Shown: positions 45,028-52,280 of the stretch, one piece after another
Position numbering within the stretch: position 1 is the first letter of the stretch
How the letters are laid out: every line of letters begins with the position of its first letter
Source of the DNA: Treponema berlinense
GTDB lineage: Bacteria > Spirochaetota > Spirochaetia > Treponematales > Treponemataceae
NCBI RefSeq assembly: GCF_900167025.1
Contig: NZ_FUXC01000003.1
Location: 70,457 to 134,456, forward strand
Length of the DNA stretch: 64,000 nt
Reading direction: 5' to 3'
Translations under genes and position numbers: made by a program
Notes under the pieces: model-generated
What the model saw: the letters and a program-made list of their open reading frames with translations, nothing else
Told to the model about the DNA's origin: nothing
Database searches by the model: none

Positions 45028-46152
45028 TTAGTTTTCTGCGGCAAATTTTTTCATAAATTCTACAAGCGCTTTTACGCCGTCAAAGCTCATTGCGTTGTAG
45101 ATTGAGGCGCGCATTCCGCCTACAAGACGGTGGCCTTTGAGGTTTACAAGCCCTGCTGCCTTTGCTTCCTTTACAAATTTGTCGTTGATTTCCTTTTCTT
45201 TTGCGAGGCTGGCTTCGTCTGTTGCACCTGTCGAGTATTTTGTAAGGAAAGGAACGTTCATAAGAGAGCGGCTGCCTTTTTCTGTCGTTGCATGGTAGAA
45301 GTCAGAATTGTCGAGGAAGTCGTAAAGATAGTCAGCCTTTTCCTTGTTGCGCTTCAACATTCCTTCTGCTCCGCCGTTCTTTTCAATCCAGTGGAGAACC
45401 TTGTCCAAAACGTAGATTGTGTAGCATGGCGGTGTGTTGTACATTGAGCCGTTGTCTGCGTGTGTTTTGTAAGCGAGCATTGTCGGTGTTCCAGGCAGGC
45501 AGTCTGCTGGCTCAGGAATCAAGTCTTCGCGGATAATTACAAGTGTAACTCCAGCCGGCGCAAGGTTTTTCTGCGCGCCTGCAAACAAAAGTCCGAATTT
45601 TGAGACATCGAGAGGTTCAGAAAGAACACAAGAAGAAATATCAGCAACGAGAGGAATATTTCCCGTCTCAGGAATGTATTCGTAATGAGTTCCCATGATT
45701 GTGTTGTTAAAGCAGATATAAGCGTAATCGTAGTCGCCTTCAATTTTTTCAACACGTGGAATATAAGAATAATTTTTGTCTTTTGAAGAAGCGATGATGT
45801 CCACTTCAACGCCGAGTTTTTTTGCTTCGGCAGCGGCTTTTTTTGCCCAGACACCAGTTTCGATGTAAGCCGCCTTTTTGTGGTGAATTCCCAAGTTTTC
45901 TGCAACCATTGCAAACTGTGTCGAACCGCCGCCCTGAACAAAAAGAACCTTGTAATTTTCAGGAACGTTCATCAATTTGCGAACCATAGCTTCTGCATCT
46001 TCAATAATCGGCTCATAATCCTTTGAGCGGTGGCTCATTTCCATAACCGACTGACCGCTTCCGTTATAATCGAGCATTTCTGCCGCACATTCTTTTAAAA
46101 CTTCTTCCGGCAAACAAGAAGGACCAGCGCTAAAATTGTAAACTCTTGACAT
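45028..46152 (-). CDS. serC: Phosphoserine aminotransferase
   Basis: PLP enzyme, second step of serine synthesis. Start at MSRVYNFSAGPSCLPEEVL with a GAGGTGG site, giving 374 residues; upstream in-frame codons run through a family A repeat and are not used. The PLP lysine is in FGLLFAGAQKNLAPAG, and the substrate loop RSLMNVPF is present. First gene of the serC-serA operon; its promoter is flanked by two Rex-like operators. Confidence 0.96.
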   Translation of the reverse strand: MSRVYNFSAGPSCLPEEVLKECAAEMLDYNGSGQSVMEMSHRSKDYEPIIEDAEAMVRKLMNVPENYKVLFVQGGGSTQFAMVAENLGIHHKKAAYIETGVWAKKAAAEAKKLGVEVDIIASSKDKNYSYIPRVEKIEGDYDYAYICFNNTIMGTHYEYIPETGNIPLVADISSCVLSEPLDVSKFGLLFAGAQKNLAPAGVTLVIIREDLIPEPADCLPGTPTMLAYKTHADNGSMYNTPPCYTIYVLDKVLHWIEKNGGAEGMLKRNKEKADYLYDFLDNSDFYHATTEKGSRSLMNVPFLTKYSTGATDEASLAKEKEINDKFVKEAKAAGLVNLKGHRLVGGMRASIYNAMSFDGVKALVEFMKKFAAEN

Positions 46153-46185
46153 TAGTTTCCACCTCATTGTGATTTTTGTTTTTTT

Positions 46186-46274
46186 GGGCGTTTCTCTCGC
46201 TTGCGCTCGAGCCGGGCTATCCGGGGTTGTCATTGGCTTGCGCCAACGCTTTGCGCCCCTGCTATCCCTAACGC
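46186..46274 (-). repeat. Intergenic hairpin repeat, family A, in the serC leader
   Basis: Minus strand begins GCGTTAGGGATAGCAGGGGC and ends GAGAAACGCCC. Mini-hairpins GCGCAAAGCG, TTGGC-GCAA-GCCAA and CTCG-AGCGCAAG-CGAG are clear. It lies between the serC promoter and the ATG, so it is transcribed in the leader. Confidence 0.75.
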
Positions 46275-46284
46275 GGATTGTTGA

Positions 46285-46302
46285 CTGTGAAAATATTCAC
46301 AA
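46285..46302. promoter_or_regulatory. Rex-like operator 1, downstream of the serC promoter
   Basis: CTGTGAAAATATTCACAA matches the Rex consensus TTGTGAA-N4-TTCACAA with one difference. It lies about 10-25 bases after the expected transcription start. Confidence 0.7.
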
Positions 46303-46316
46303 AAAATTGTAAGAAA

Positions 46317-46345
46317 AGTTTAGGAAAATCTGCGGTTAAAGTCAA
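46317..46345 (-). promoter_or_regulatory. serC promoter
   Basis: Minus strand TTGACT (+ strand 46340-46345), 17-base spacer, TAAACT (46317-46322). Confidence 0.75.
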
Positions 46346-46372
46346 CAAAAAGCGGGAAAAATGCCGGTTTTA

Positions 46373-46390
46373 TTGTGAAAAAATTCACAA
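46373..46390. promoter_or_regulatory. Rex-like operator 2, upstream of the serC promoter
   Basis: TTGTGAAAAAATTCACAA, an exact fit to the Rex consensus, extended to nine-base arms TATTGTGAA/TTCACAATA. It lies between the 3' end of rex and the serC promoter. Confidence 0.8.
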
Positions 46391-46443
46391 TAAGGGAGAA
46401 ATTTAAAATTCATCATCAAATTTTGGGTAGCAAACATTTTAAA

Positions 46444-47055
46444 CTACAGAAGGTTTGCCAGAGATTTTTCCGGAGAGGCGTTTTCCAGCCGGAAATTTTC
46501 TGGCACGGTAAGCACGGCGTTTGTGTAGTTTACAATTCCTTTTATGCCGTAGCTTACGAGTCTGTCTGTCATTTTTTGAGCCATTGAGTCGTCAACTGTC
46601 AAAATTGCAAATTCTATTTTTTGCTGCCGGATTGTTTTTTCAAGATCGAGGGTCGGAAAAAGCGGAATTTTAGATTTTATAAGTTCTACGCGGTTTTGGT
46701 TTGAGTCGAAGCCTGCAACTAGGGCGAAATTTTCGTTTAGAAAGACGGAATTTTCAAGAAAAGCCTGTCCGAGGCTTCCGAGTCCGACTATGCAGCAGTT
46801 GTGTTTTTCGCCGCCAGTTTTTATAAGTCCAAGATTTTTGTCTATTTCGGTTTTTAAGGATTTTAGTTCGTAGCCGTTGCTTTTTCCTGTGTGCAGTTCC
46901 AGAAGGGAGATGTCGCGTCTGATTGTCGCTTCGCCCCAGCCGGTAAGTTTTGCAATTTCTGCCGAAGTTATGCGCATCTTTTCTTGTGGCTGTTGCGAAA
47001 GCAGGTTTGAAAGTGTGAGAAGTCTTTTTTTTGACGGCAAAGGAAGTTCTTTCAT
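46444..47055 (-). CDS. rex: Redox-sensing transcriptional repressor Rex
   Basis: NADH-sensing repressor: binds operators when NAD is high and releases them when NADH rises. 203 residues with an N-terminal winged helix (ITSAEIAKLTGWGEATIRRDI) and a Rossmann domain with CCIVGLGSLGQAFL, then FALVAGFDSNQNRV. Expected to work as a dimer with a domain-swapped C-terminal helix. It follows the rhomboid gene by 15 bases and lies just upstream of serC, whose promoter carries two Rex-like sites; fermentation genes elsewhere (pflB, ackA) show no such site in their upstream regions here. Confidence 0.92.
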   Translation of the reverse strand: MKELPLPSKKRLLTLSNLLSQQPQEKMRITSAEIAKLTGWGEATIRRDISLLELHTGKSNGYELKSLKTEIDKNLGLIKTGGEKHNCCIVGLGSLGQAFLENSVFLNENFALVAGFDSNQNRVELIKSKIPLFPTLDLEKTIRQQKIEFAILTVDDSMAQKMTDRLVSYGIKGIVNYTNAVLTVPENFRLENASPEKSLANLL

Positions 47056-47070
47056 ATTTTAATTTTGCTT

Positions 47071-47781
47071 TTAGAGTTGAATTGTTCCGACTATTGTTTC
47101 GTCGCTGTCCTTTTGGGCGGAATTTTTATAGGAATTCTCAGAAGACTGTTGCGCCGGCTGTTTTTTTTGCTGGGCCTTTGTTTTGGAAGCGGCAGTTTTT
47201 TGAGAGCGCGCTGTTTTTGGCGCAACTAAAAATCCAAAAAGCGAACCGCAAAGTCCGCCGGCAATGTGCGCGATTGTCGAAACGTTGGAAGCCGACGGAG
47301 AAATAAATTCTTTTAGGACAAAAACTGCGATTAAGAGAATAAAACTCAGAGGCAGCTGATTTTTTTCGATTGTGCTTATCGAAGCGAGCAAAATAAGCAT
47401 GAATGCGATTCCGCTGGCTCCTAAAAGCGAAGACGGAATAAAGCAGGCATTAATCATTCCTGTTACAAAGGCTGTGACTGTCAGCATAAGCGCAATCATT
47501 GCCGAGCCATATTTTTCTTCCATAAGGGGTCCGATTAAAAGAATGAATGTGAGGTTTCCGAGAAGATGGGCCGCGTCGATATGGCCGAAAACGTGAGTAA
47601 AAAGCCTTACGTAACTGAACGGATAGAGCCAGTCAAAATTTTTGTTGCCGGGAACTGTAAAAAGTAAAGGAATCAGTTTGTGTTTGAAGATAAAATAGTC
47701 GGCAAGAAAAATAAATGAGCAAAAAATCGAAAATGTAAGGCTGACCGGTGCGTTGTAAGAAACGCGCAAATGTTTTTTCAT
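47071..47781 (-). CDS. Rhomboid family intramembrane serine protease
   Basis: 236-residue membrane protein with six hydrophobic helices. Family motifs: HVFGHIDAAHLLGNL (helix 2 with the conserved His/Asn), catalytic Ser in SSLLGASGIAFML and catalytic His in STIAHIAGGLCGSLFG. The last 55 residues are a hydrophilic cytoplasmic tail (TKAQQKKQPAQQSSENS). It is cotranscribed with rex. Substrates unknown. Confidence 0.9.
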   Translation of the reverse strand: MKKHLRVSYNAPVSLTFSIFCSFIFLADYFIFKHKLIPLLFTVPGNKNFDWLYPFSYVRLFTHVFGHIDAAHLLGNLTFILLIGPLMEEKYGSAMIALMLTVTAFVTGMINACFIPSSLLGASGIAFMLILLASISTIEKNQLPLSFILLIAVFVLKEFISPSASNVSTIAHIAGGLCGSLFGFLVAPKTARSQKTAASKTKAQQKKQPAQQSSENSYKNSAQKDSDETIVGTIQL

Positions 47782-47860
47782 ATTTAGTTTGTCGGAATTT
47801 TAAGACGATGAATTGAGTTTTTTGATTGCCAAGAAACGCCGCATTTTATAAAATGAGAAT

Positions 47861-48130
47861 ATGAATGCTATTATTACAGTTGTTGGAAGTGACAAAGTTG
47901 GAATTATTGCTGAAGTAAGCGCATTGCTGGCTCAGCACAAGATAAATATTGCGGATATTACACAGACAATTCTTTCTGGAAATTTTGTAATGATGATGAT
48001 GGTGAGCCTTGAATCGGCTGACATTTCGATTGACGGGCTGCGCAATGTTTTGAACGAAACAAGCAAAAAAATGCACGTTGAAATCAACATCATGGCGGAA
48101 AAAGTTTTTTCGTCAATGAATAGAATTTAG
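47861..48130 (+). CDS. ACT domain-containing protein
   Basis: Single ACT domain of 89 residues (MNAIITVVGSDKVGIIAEVS, then ALLAQHKINIADITQTIL), the small amino-acid-binding regulatory fold of the UPF0237 group. These often stand beside a DUF711/PFL-like gene, which is not found here. It probably binds an amino acid, perhaps serine given serCA nearby, but this is inference. Confidence 0.88.
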   Translation: MNAIITVVGSDKVGIIAEVSALLAQHKINIADITQTILSGNFVMMMMVSLESADISIDGLRNVLNETSKKMHVEINIMAEKVFSSMNRI

Positions 48131-48147
48131 TTTTAAAAGTAAATTTT

Positions 48148-48255
48148 GCGTTAGCGCTGGTAGCCCCGAAGTTGCGTGGCGTTTAGCCGCGCAATGAGCC
48201 ACGGCTGTGGCGAAGGGCGGACATAGCGACCCGAAGCAAAGCGCAGGGGAACGCC
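48148..48255 (+). repeat. Intergenic hairpin repeat, family A, long copy
   Basis: Begins GCGTTAGCGCTGGTAGCCCC and ends GGGGAACGCC. Contains TTGCG-TGGCGTTTAGC-CGCAA and GCCAC-GGCTG-TGGC hairpins. Transcribed towards a hypothetical gene whose stop codon is seven bases away. Confidence 0.7.
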
Positions 48256-48261
48256 TTTTTT

Positions 48262-49122
48262 TTAGAAATAAACCCGGCAGCCTGCACTTATTCCGTTCCA
48301 GGTTTTTGTCGGCTTTAAGTTTTCTGAATTTCCGACCTCGAGAAGTTTCCAGCCAACAAAAATTTCGTAGCGCTGAAGAAAAATTCCTGCCGAAAGAAGA
48401 GAGTCGCGCAAATAGACGTTTTCGTCAAATTCCTGCCAGCAGAATTTCCACTGGAATCCGAGCGGTTTTAAAGGATAAAAACGGAAATCCATTCCAAGCG
48501 CAAGTCCGCTGCTTTTTAATACTTCGCTTATGTTTCCGTACCATCTTGACCATTGGACAATTCCCGTAATCGTGATTAAATTTGACTGCAAGATTGAAAG
48601 CTGGGCGCCGAGGCGGATGTTTCCGTAAGTTTCGTCAAAAAAATTGTCCTGTTCTGAGATTACAAGGTTTTCAAAATATGGGCCGATAATTGGAAAAAAA
48701 AGTCCTTCAAAACAAAATTCGTTTCCAGTTCCCAAATCCACCAGATAAAAAAAAGAATCTGAGGCTGAATATCGGTTTGATTTTGTTTTTGCCTCGGGAT
48801 TTGTTTCTGTTTCCGCCCATTTCATGTAGGTTAAATTTTCGTATTTGTATGGAAATGAGGTGTAGCGCACCGTAAAATTGTTGTAATACCAGAAAACTCC
48901 GGCGATTTTTGCTAAAAAAACGATTAGAGAATTGTCTTCTGACTCTGAACTGGAAGTGCTGACAGTTTTTTCTTCTTCCTGCGCTTCTGTTTCCGAGCGC
49001 GAAGACTCAACTGCCGAACTGAATTCTCCCGAAAAAGCAGGCTGCAGCTGAGATGTAAAAAATATTGCAATGAACAAAAGAGATATAAAATTTGTCCTGT
49101 AAAATTTAAAAAACTTTTTCAT
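48262..49122 (-). CDS. Hypothetical exported envelope protein
   Basis: 286 residues, unknown function. Signal peptide TNFISLLFIAIFFTSQLQPAFS; then an acidic Ser/Glu region (SEFSSAVESSRSETEAQEEE) and a beta-strand-rich domain with aromatic patches (FRFYPLKPLGFQWKFCW, GIFLQRYEIFVGW) ending in GISAGCRVYF, a plausible outer-membrane beta-barrel end. The methyltransferase gene upstream ends two bases before this ATG, so they form one unit. Confidence 0.65.
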   Translation of the reverse strand: MKKFFKFYRTNFISLLFIAIFFTSQLQPAFSGEFSSAVESSRSETEAQEEEKTVSTSSSESEDNSLIVFLAKIAGVFWYYNNFTVRYTSFPYKYENLTYMKWAETETNPEAKTKSNRYSASDSFFYLVDLGTGNEFCFEGLFFPIIGPYFENLVISEQDNFFDETYGNIRLGAQLSILQSNLITITGIVQWSRWYGNISEVLKSSGLALGMDFRFYPLKPLGFQWKFCWQEFDENVYLRDSLLSAGIFLQRYEIFVGWKLLEVGNSENLKPTKTWNGISAGCRVYF

Positions 49123-49124
49123 TC

Positions 49125-49880
49125 TTATTTTTTTGCCACGATTACCATTGTCCGGGCTTTTTCGTTGTAAGGGCTAAAATCAAAATCTCCGTAAACTTCC
49201 ACTGAGCTAAAACCGATTCCTGTCAAAATCCGCTTTAACTCGATTCCTGAATACAATCTCTGAACAAACTCGTGCTCCATTCTTTGACCGGTTTTGTTGT
49301 CGATCAAAATCCATTTTGAGCGGAGACCTTCCCATGCTCCTTCAACGTGGAATTCTGTCAAGACGGTTTTTCCGGCACGTTCAAACCATTCGCCTTCGGT
49401 AAAATAAAGGATTGCAGTCTCGCGGCTCAAATTTTCCAGAATAAACCAGCCTCCGTCTTTTAAACTTGAATAAATATTCTGTAGAATTTTAACGTCTTCT
49501 TCGATTGTGTCGCAGTAACCGAACGATGTGTACAAATTTACCGCGCAATCGAATTTTTTGTCGGATGAAAAACTGCGCAAATCTGCTTTTATAAGGCTGA
49601 GTTTTACGTTTTCGTCTTCGGCTGTTTCTTTTGCGGCGTCGAGCTCGCTTTGAATTATGTCAACTCCGGTTACGTCCATTCCGAGCAATGCCAGTTCAAC
49701 GCTGATTCTTCCAGGTCCGCAGCCAGCGTCCAGAATTGCGCTTCCTTTTTTTAAGCCGGCGATTTTGCAGACTGATTCGGCGACTGCCGGAGCTTCCGCC
49801 CAACGGTTTGCATCGAACATGATCGGGCCGTAATTATTCCAGAAATTTTCGTTTTCAAACCACTGTTTTTTTTCTGACAT
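49125..49880 (-). CDS. SAM-dependent methyltransferase, class I
   Basis: 251 residues from the ATG behind AGAGGA. The Rossmann motif I is ILDAGCGPGRISVELALLG with post-I VTGVDIIQSELDA; motif DCAVNLYTSFGYCD follows. The ICYW-type end shows it belongs to the general class I group; the substrate is unknown. Only 14 bases before the ATG begins a hairpin array bounded by 16-base direct repeats, so its promoter region has been displaced. Translationally coupled to the envelope protein gene downstream. Confidence 0.85.
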   Translation of the reverse strand: MSEKKQWFENENFWNNYGPIMFDANRWAEAPAVAESVCKIAGLKKGSAILDAGCGPGRISVELALLGMDVTGVDIIQSELDAAKETAEDENVKLSLIKADLRSFSSDKKFDCAVNLYTSFGYCDTIEEDVKILQNIYSSLKDGGWFILENLSRETAILYFTEGEWFERAGKTVLTEFHVEGAWEGLRSKWILIDNKTGQRMEHEFVQRLYSGIELKRILTGIGFSSVEVYGDFDFSPYNEKARTMVIVAKK

Positions 49881-49886
49881 TTTGTC

Positions 49887-50058
49887 CTCTCCCATAAAAA
49901 GTCAACGAGAAAATTTCAATTTTCGATTTGACTTTTTATGCCCATTCGCAATGAAATGAGAATGGGCAGTTGATAAGAAAGTTTGCGACGCAAACTTGTG
50001 AATAAAAACTTTGACGCTATCTTAGGCAAAGTTTTTATTACACTCTCCCATAAAAAGT
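49887..50058. repeat. Hairpin array bounded by 16-base direct repeats
   Basis: CTCTCCCATAAAAAGT occurs at 49887-49902 and 50043-50058. Between lie four inverted repeats: CATAAAAAGTCAA (49893-49905) with its complement (49928-49940), CCCATTC/GAATGGG (49941-49966), AAGTTTGCG/CGCAAACTT (49979-49997, one-base loop) and AATAAAAACTTTG with its complement (50001-50039). The first direct repeat contains the methyltransferase ribosome site. Confidence 0.75.
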
Positions 50059-50203
50059 TTGAAAGTCTGCGATGCAAACTGTTCGGAATTTTTATTTGTT
50101 TTGCAAATTTCCTGTTAACTTTAGGAATTATATCATAAGATTTGAGGAGCTCATATTGTTTTTAAGCCTTGAAAGCGGATATAGAAAACATTTGTCCGAA
50201 TTT

Positions 50204-50280
50204 CCTGCTTTCCGCAATTCCGCTGTCCGCTTCATCCGGCAAAGCCGGACGCTTCGCGTTGCTTCAATCAGGGCTACATT
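50204..50280 (-). repeat. Intergenic hairpin repeat, family B copy 4
   Basis: Minus strand begins AATGTAGCCCTGATTGAAGC at the uvrC stop codon and ends GGAAAGCAGG. Central hairpin TCCGGC-aaa-GCCGGA (50235-50249). Confidence 0.65.
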
Positions 50281-52279
50281 ATGGTTCTGCTACTTTTAGA
50301 TCAAGGGCGGCAGATGCCAGCGCTTTTGTGTACGAATTTTCTTCCCCGGTTGAACTGTAATTTTCGTCGTTCAATCCCCGGGTTAAAACCATTTTTTTGC
50401 TTTTTTTTGCTTCTTTTCGTTGTTGCGCCAGGTTTTTTGCAGACAGCAGAATTTCGCCGGCTTCGTCCGCCCTTATGTGCAAAAGTTGCGCAATCTGCGA
50501 TTCTTCGGTTTTTGCAAGGTTTTCGATTGTCGTAAAAGTTTTTAGAAGCAATTTTTCTCTTTTTTCGCCGACGTGCGGCAAAGTCGAAAAAATGCTCACT
50601 GTGTTTTCTTTTGTCCTTAAAGTCTGGTTTCTGCTGGTCGCAAAACGGTGTGTTTCATCTCTGACGCGCTGCAAAAGCCTTAGAGCGTCGCTGCGTTTTG
50701 GGAGGCAGATTGGTTTTGAGGCATGAGGCCGCCATATTTCTTCATCGCGTTTTGCAAGTCCTGCAATCGGAATATCAAGATCAAGCGCCTTTAATATTCC
50801 ATCGACTGCATTTACCTGGCCTATGCCACCGTCTATTAAAATCAAGTCCGGCAAACTTTCATTTTCATTTTTGAGCCGGCTGTAGCGTCTTGTCGCAGCT
50901 TCCCGCATTGACGCAAAATCGTCAATTACGCCGTCTGTTGTCTTCAGGCGGAAATATCTGTAATTTTTTTTGTCGGGATTTCCTTTCCAAAAACTTATCA
51001 GCGAGGCAACCGGAAATTTTCCGCCAATGTGGGCAATATCGAAACCTTCGATTCTGTCTGGAAGCCGTGGAAGTCCGAGAAGTTTTTTCAATTCTTCAAG
51101 GGCCGGCATATCTCCGCGTTCCCTCAGTCTCCTGATAATGTCTTCGTGGGCGTTGTTTTTTGCCATGTTGAGAATTGCCGCGTGCCGTCTGTTTTCGGCA
51201 GAAAAACGCCTGTCGTCCTGAGAACATTTTACCGTCACAAGCTTTGTTTTCGGTTTTTGAGAGTGTTTTTCGCCCGGCTTTAAATTTTCCAGCCATTCCC
51301 CCAAAATCTTCGAGTTGTCTTCTTCGGAAACAAAAACTGAAGGCGGTAAGTCTTCCTCATCCGAATAATATGCGGCTGCAAATTCTTCAAGAAGCTCATC
51401 GTCATCTGCAATGCTTTCTACCCGGAAATTGTCGCGTCCGAGCAGTTTTCCGCCACGGATTTTTAAGACAGTAAAACTTACGAGTTCGCCCTCGCGCCAG
51501 TGAGAAATGTAGTCGCGGTCATCCATCGAAACAAAATCTTCGACAAGATTCTGGTTTTGCATGACGGTCAAAGCGCGCAGTCCGTCGCGGATTCTTGCGG
51601 CTTTTTCAAAATTGAGCGAAGCGGCGGCGGCTTTCATAATTGATGTCATTTTTGCGACAGTTTCATCACCTTTTCCCTCAAGCAGGGACTTTATTTCTTC
51701 GATAAATTCATTGTAGGAATCTTTATCAATTTTTCCGCAGCATGGCGCTTTGCAACGGCCGATGTGGTAATACATGCAGGGAGCAGTTCTTTTTTTGAAT
51801 GTCCGGCAATGTCTTACAGGATAAACTTTGTAAAGTGTTTCTATAAAAGTTTCGAGGGCACCTGAATCTGGATACGGTCCGTAATAAATTGAACCGTCTT
51901 TTTTGATTTGCCGTGTCTTGAAAAGCCGCGGAAATTCTTCGTTCGTAATTTTTAGCGAAGGATAGGATTTTCCGTCTTTTAGTTGAATATTGTAGCGCGG
52001 CGAATATTTTTTTATCAGGTTGTTTTCGAGAAGAAACGCCTCGTATTCGTTTGACGTGGTTATGTATTCAATCGAGCTTGCGTTTGACACCAAAAGTTGA
52101 ACTTTGATGTGGCGTTCACCGGAAAAATACGACGAGAGACGGTTTTTTAGGTTTTTGGCTTTGCCGACATAAATGACAGTTCCTTTTTCGTTTCGCCATA
52201 AATATACACCGCTGGAGGAAGGTGCTTTTAGTGCGGTTTCGTGAAGAATTTCATAAGCCGGATTAACTGAAGTATTCAT
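50279..52279 (-). CDS. uvrC: Excinuclease ABC subunit C
   Basis: Makes both incisions in nucleotide excision repair. 666 residues: GIY-YIG domain (SGVYLWRNEKGTVIYVGKAK), a UVR/UvrB-binding motif (NFEKAARIRDGLRALTVM), the RNase H-like domain with catalytic Asp residues (IEGFDIAHIGG and LPDLILIDGGIGQVNA), and tandem helix-hairpin-helix motifs (STLPHVGEKREKLLL). A C-terminal extension of about 50 residues is rich in Lys and Ala. It is divergent from the LamG gene with start codons one base apart, so promoters must lie within neighbouring coding sequence. Confidence 0.96.
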   Translation of the reverse strand: MNTSVNPAYEILHETALKAPSSSGVYLWRNEKGTVIYVGKAKNLKNRLSSYFSGERHIKVQLLVSNASSIEYITTSNEYEAFLLENNLIKKYSPRYNIQLKDGKSYPSLKITNEEFPRLFKTRQIKKDGSIYYGPYPDSGALETFIETLYKVYPVRHCRTFKKRTAPCMYYHIGRCKAPCCGKIDKDSYNEFIEEIKSLLEGKGDETVAKMTSIMKAAAASLNFEKAARIRDGLRALTVMQNQNLVEDFVSMDDRDYISHWREGELVSFTVLKIRGGKLLGRDNFRVESIADDDELLEEFAAAYYSDEEDLPPSVFVSEEDNSKILGEWLENLKPGEKHSQKPKTKLVTVKCSQDDRRFSAENRRHAAILNMAKNNAHEDIIRRLRERGDMPALEELKKLLGLPRLPDRIEGFDIAHIGGKFPVASLISFWKGNPDKKNYRYFRLKTTDGVIDDFASMREAATRRYSRLKNENESLPDLILIDGGIGQVNAVDGILKALDLDIPIAGLAKRDEEIWRPHASKPICLPKRSDALRLLQRVRDETHRFATSRNQTLRTKENTVSIFSTLPHVGEKREKLLLKTFTTIENLAKTEESQIAQLLHIRADEAGEILLSAKNLAQQRKEAKKSKKMVLTRGLNDENYSSTGEENSYTKALASAALDLKVAEP

Positions 52280-52280
52280 T

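Noticed and set aside
46153-46233. N-terminal extension of SerC by 27 codons
   Set aside because: These codons read through a family A repeat; the ATG at 46152 has a good ribosome site and gives the normal family start.
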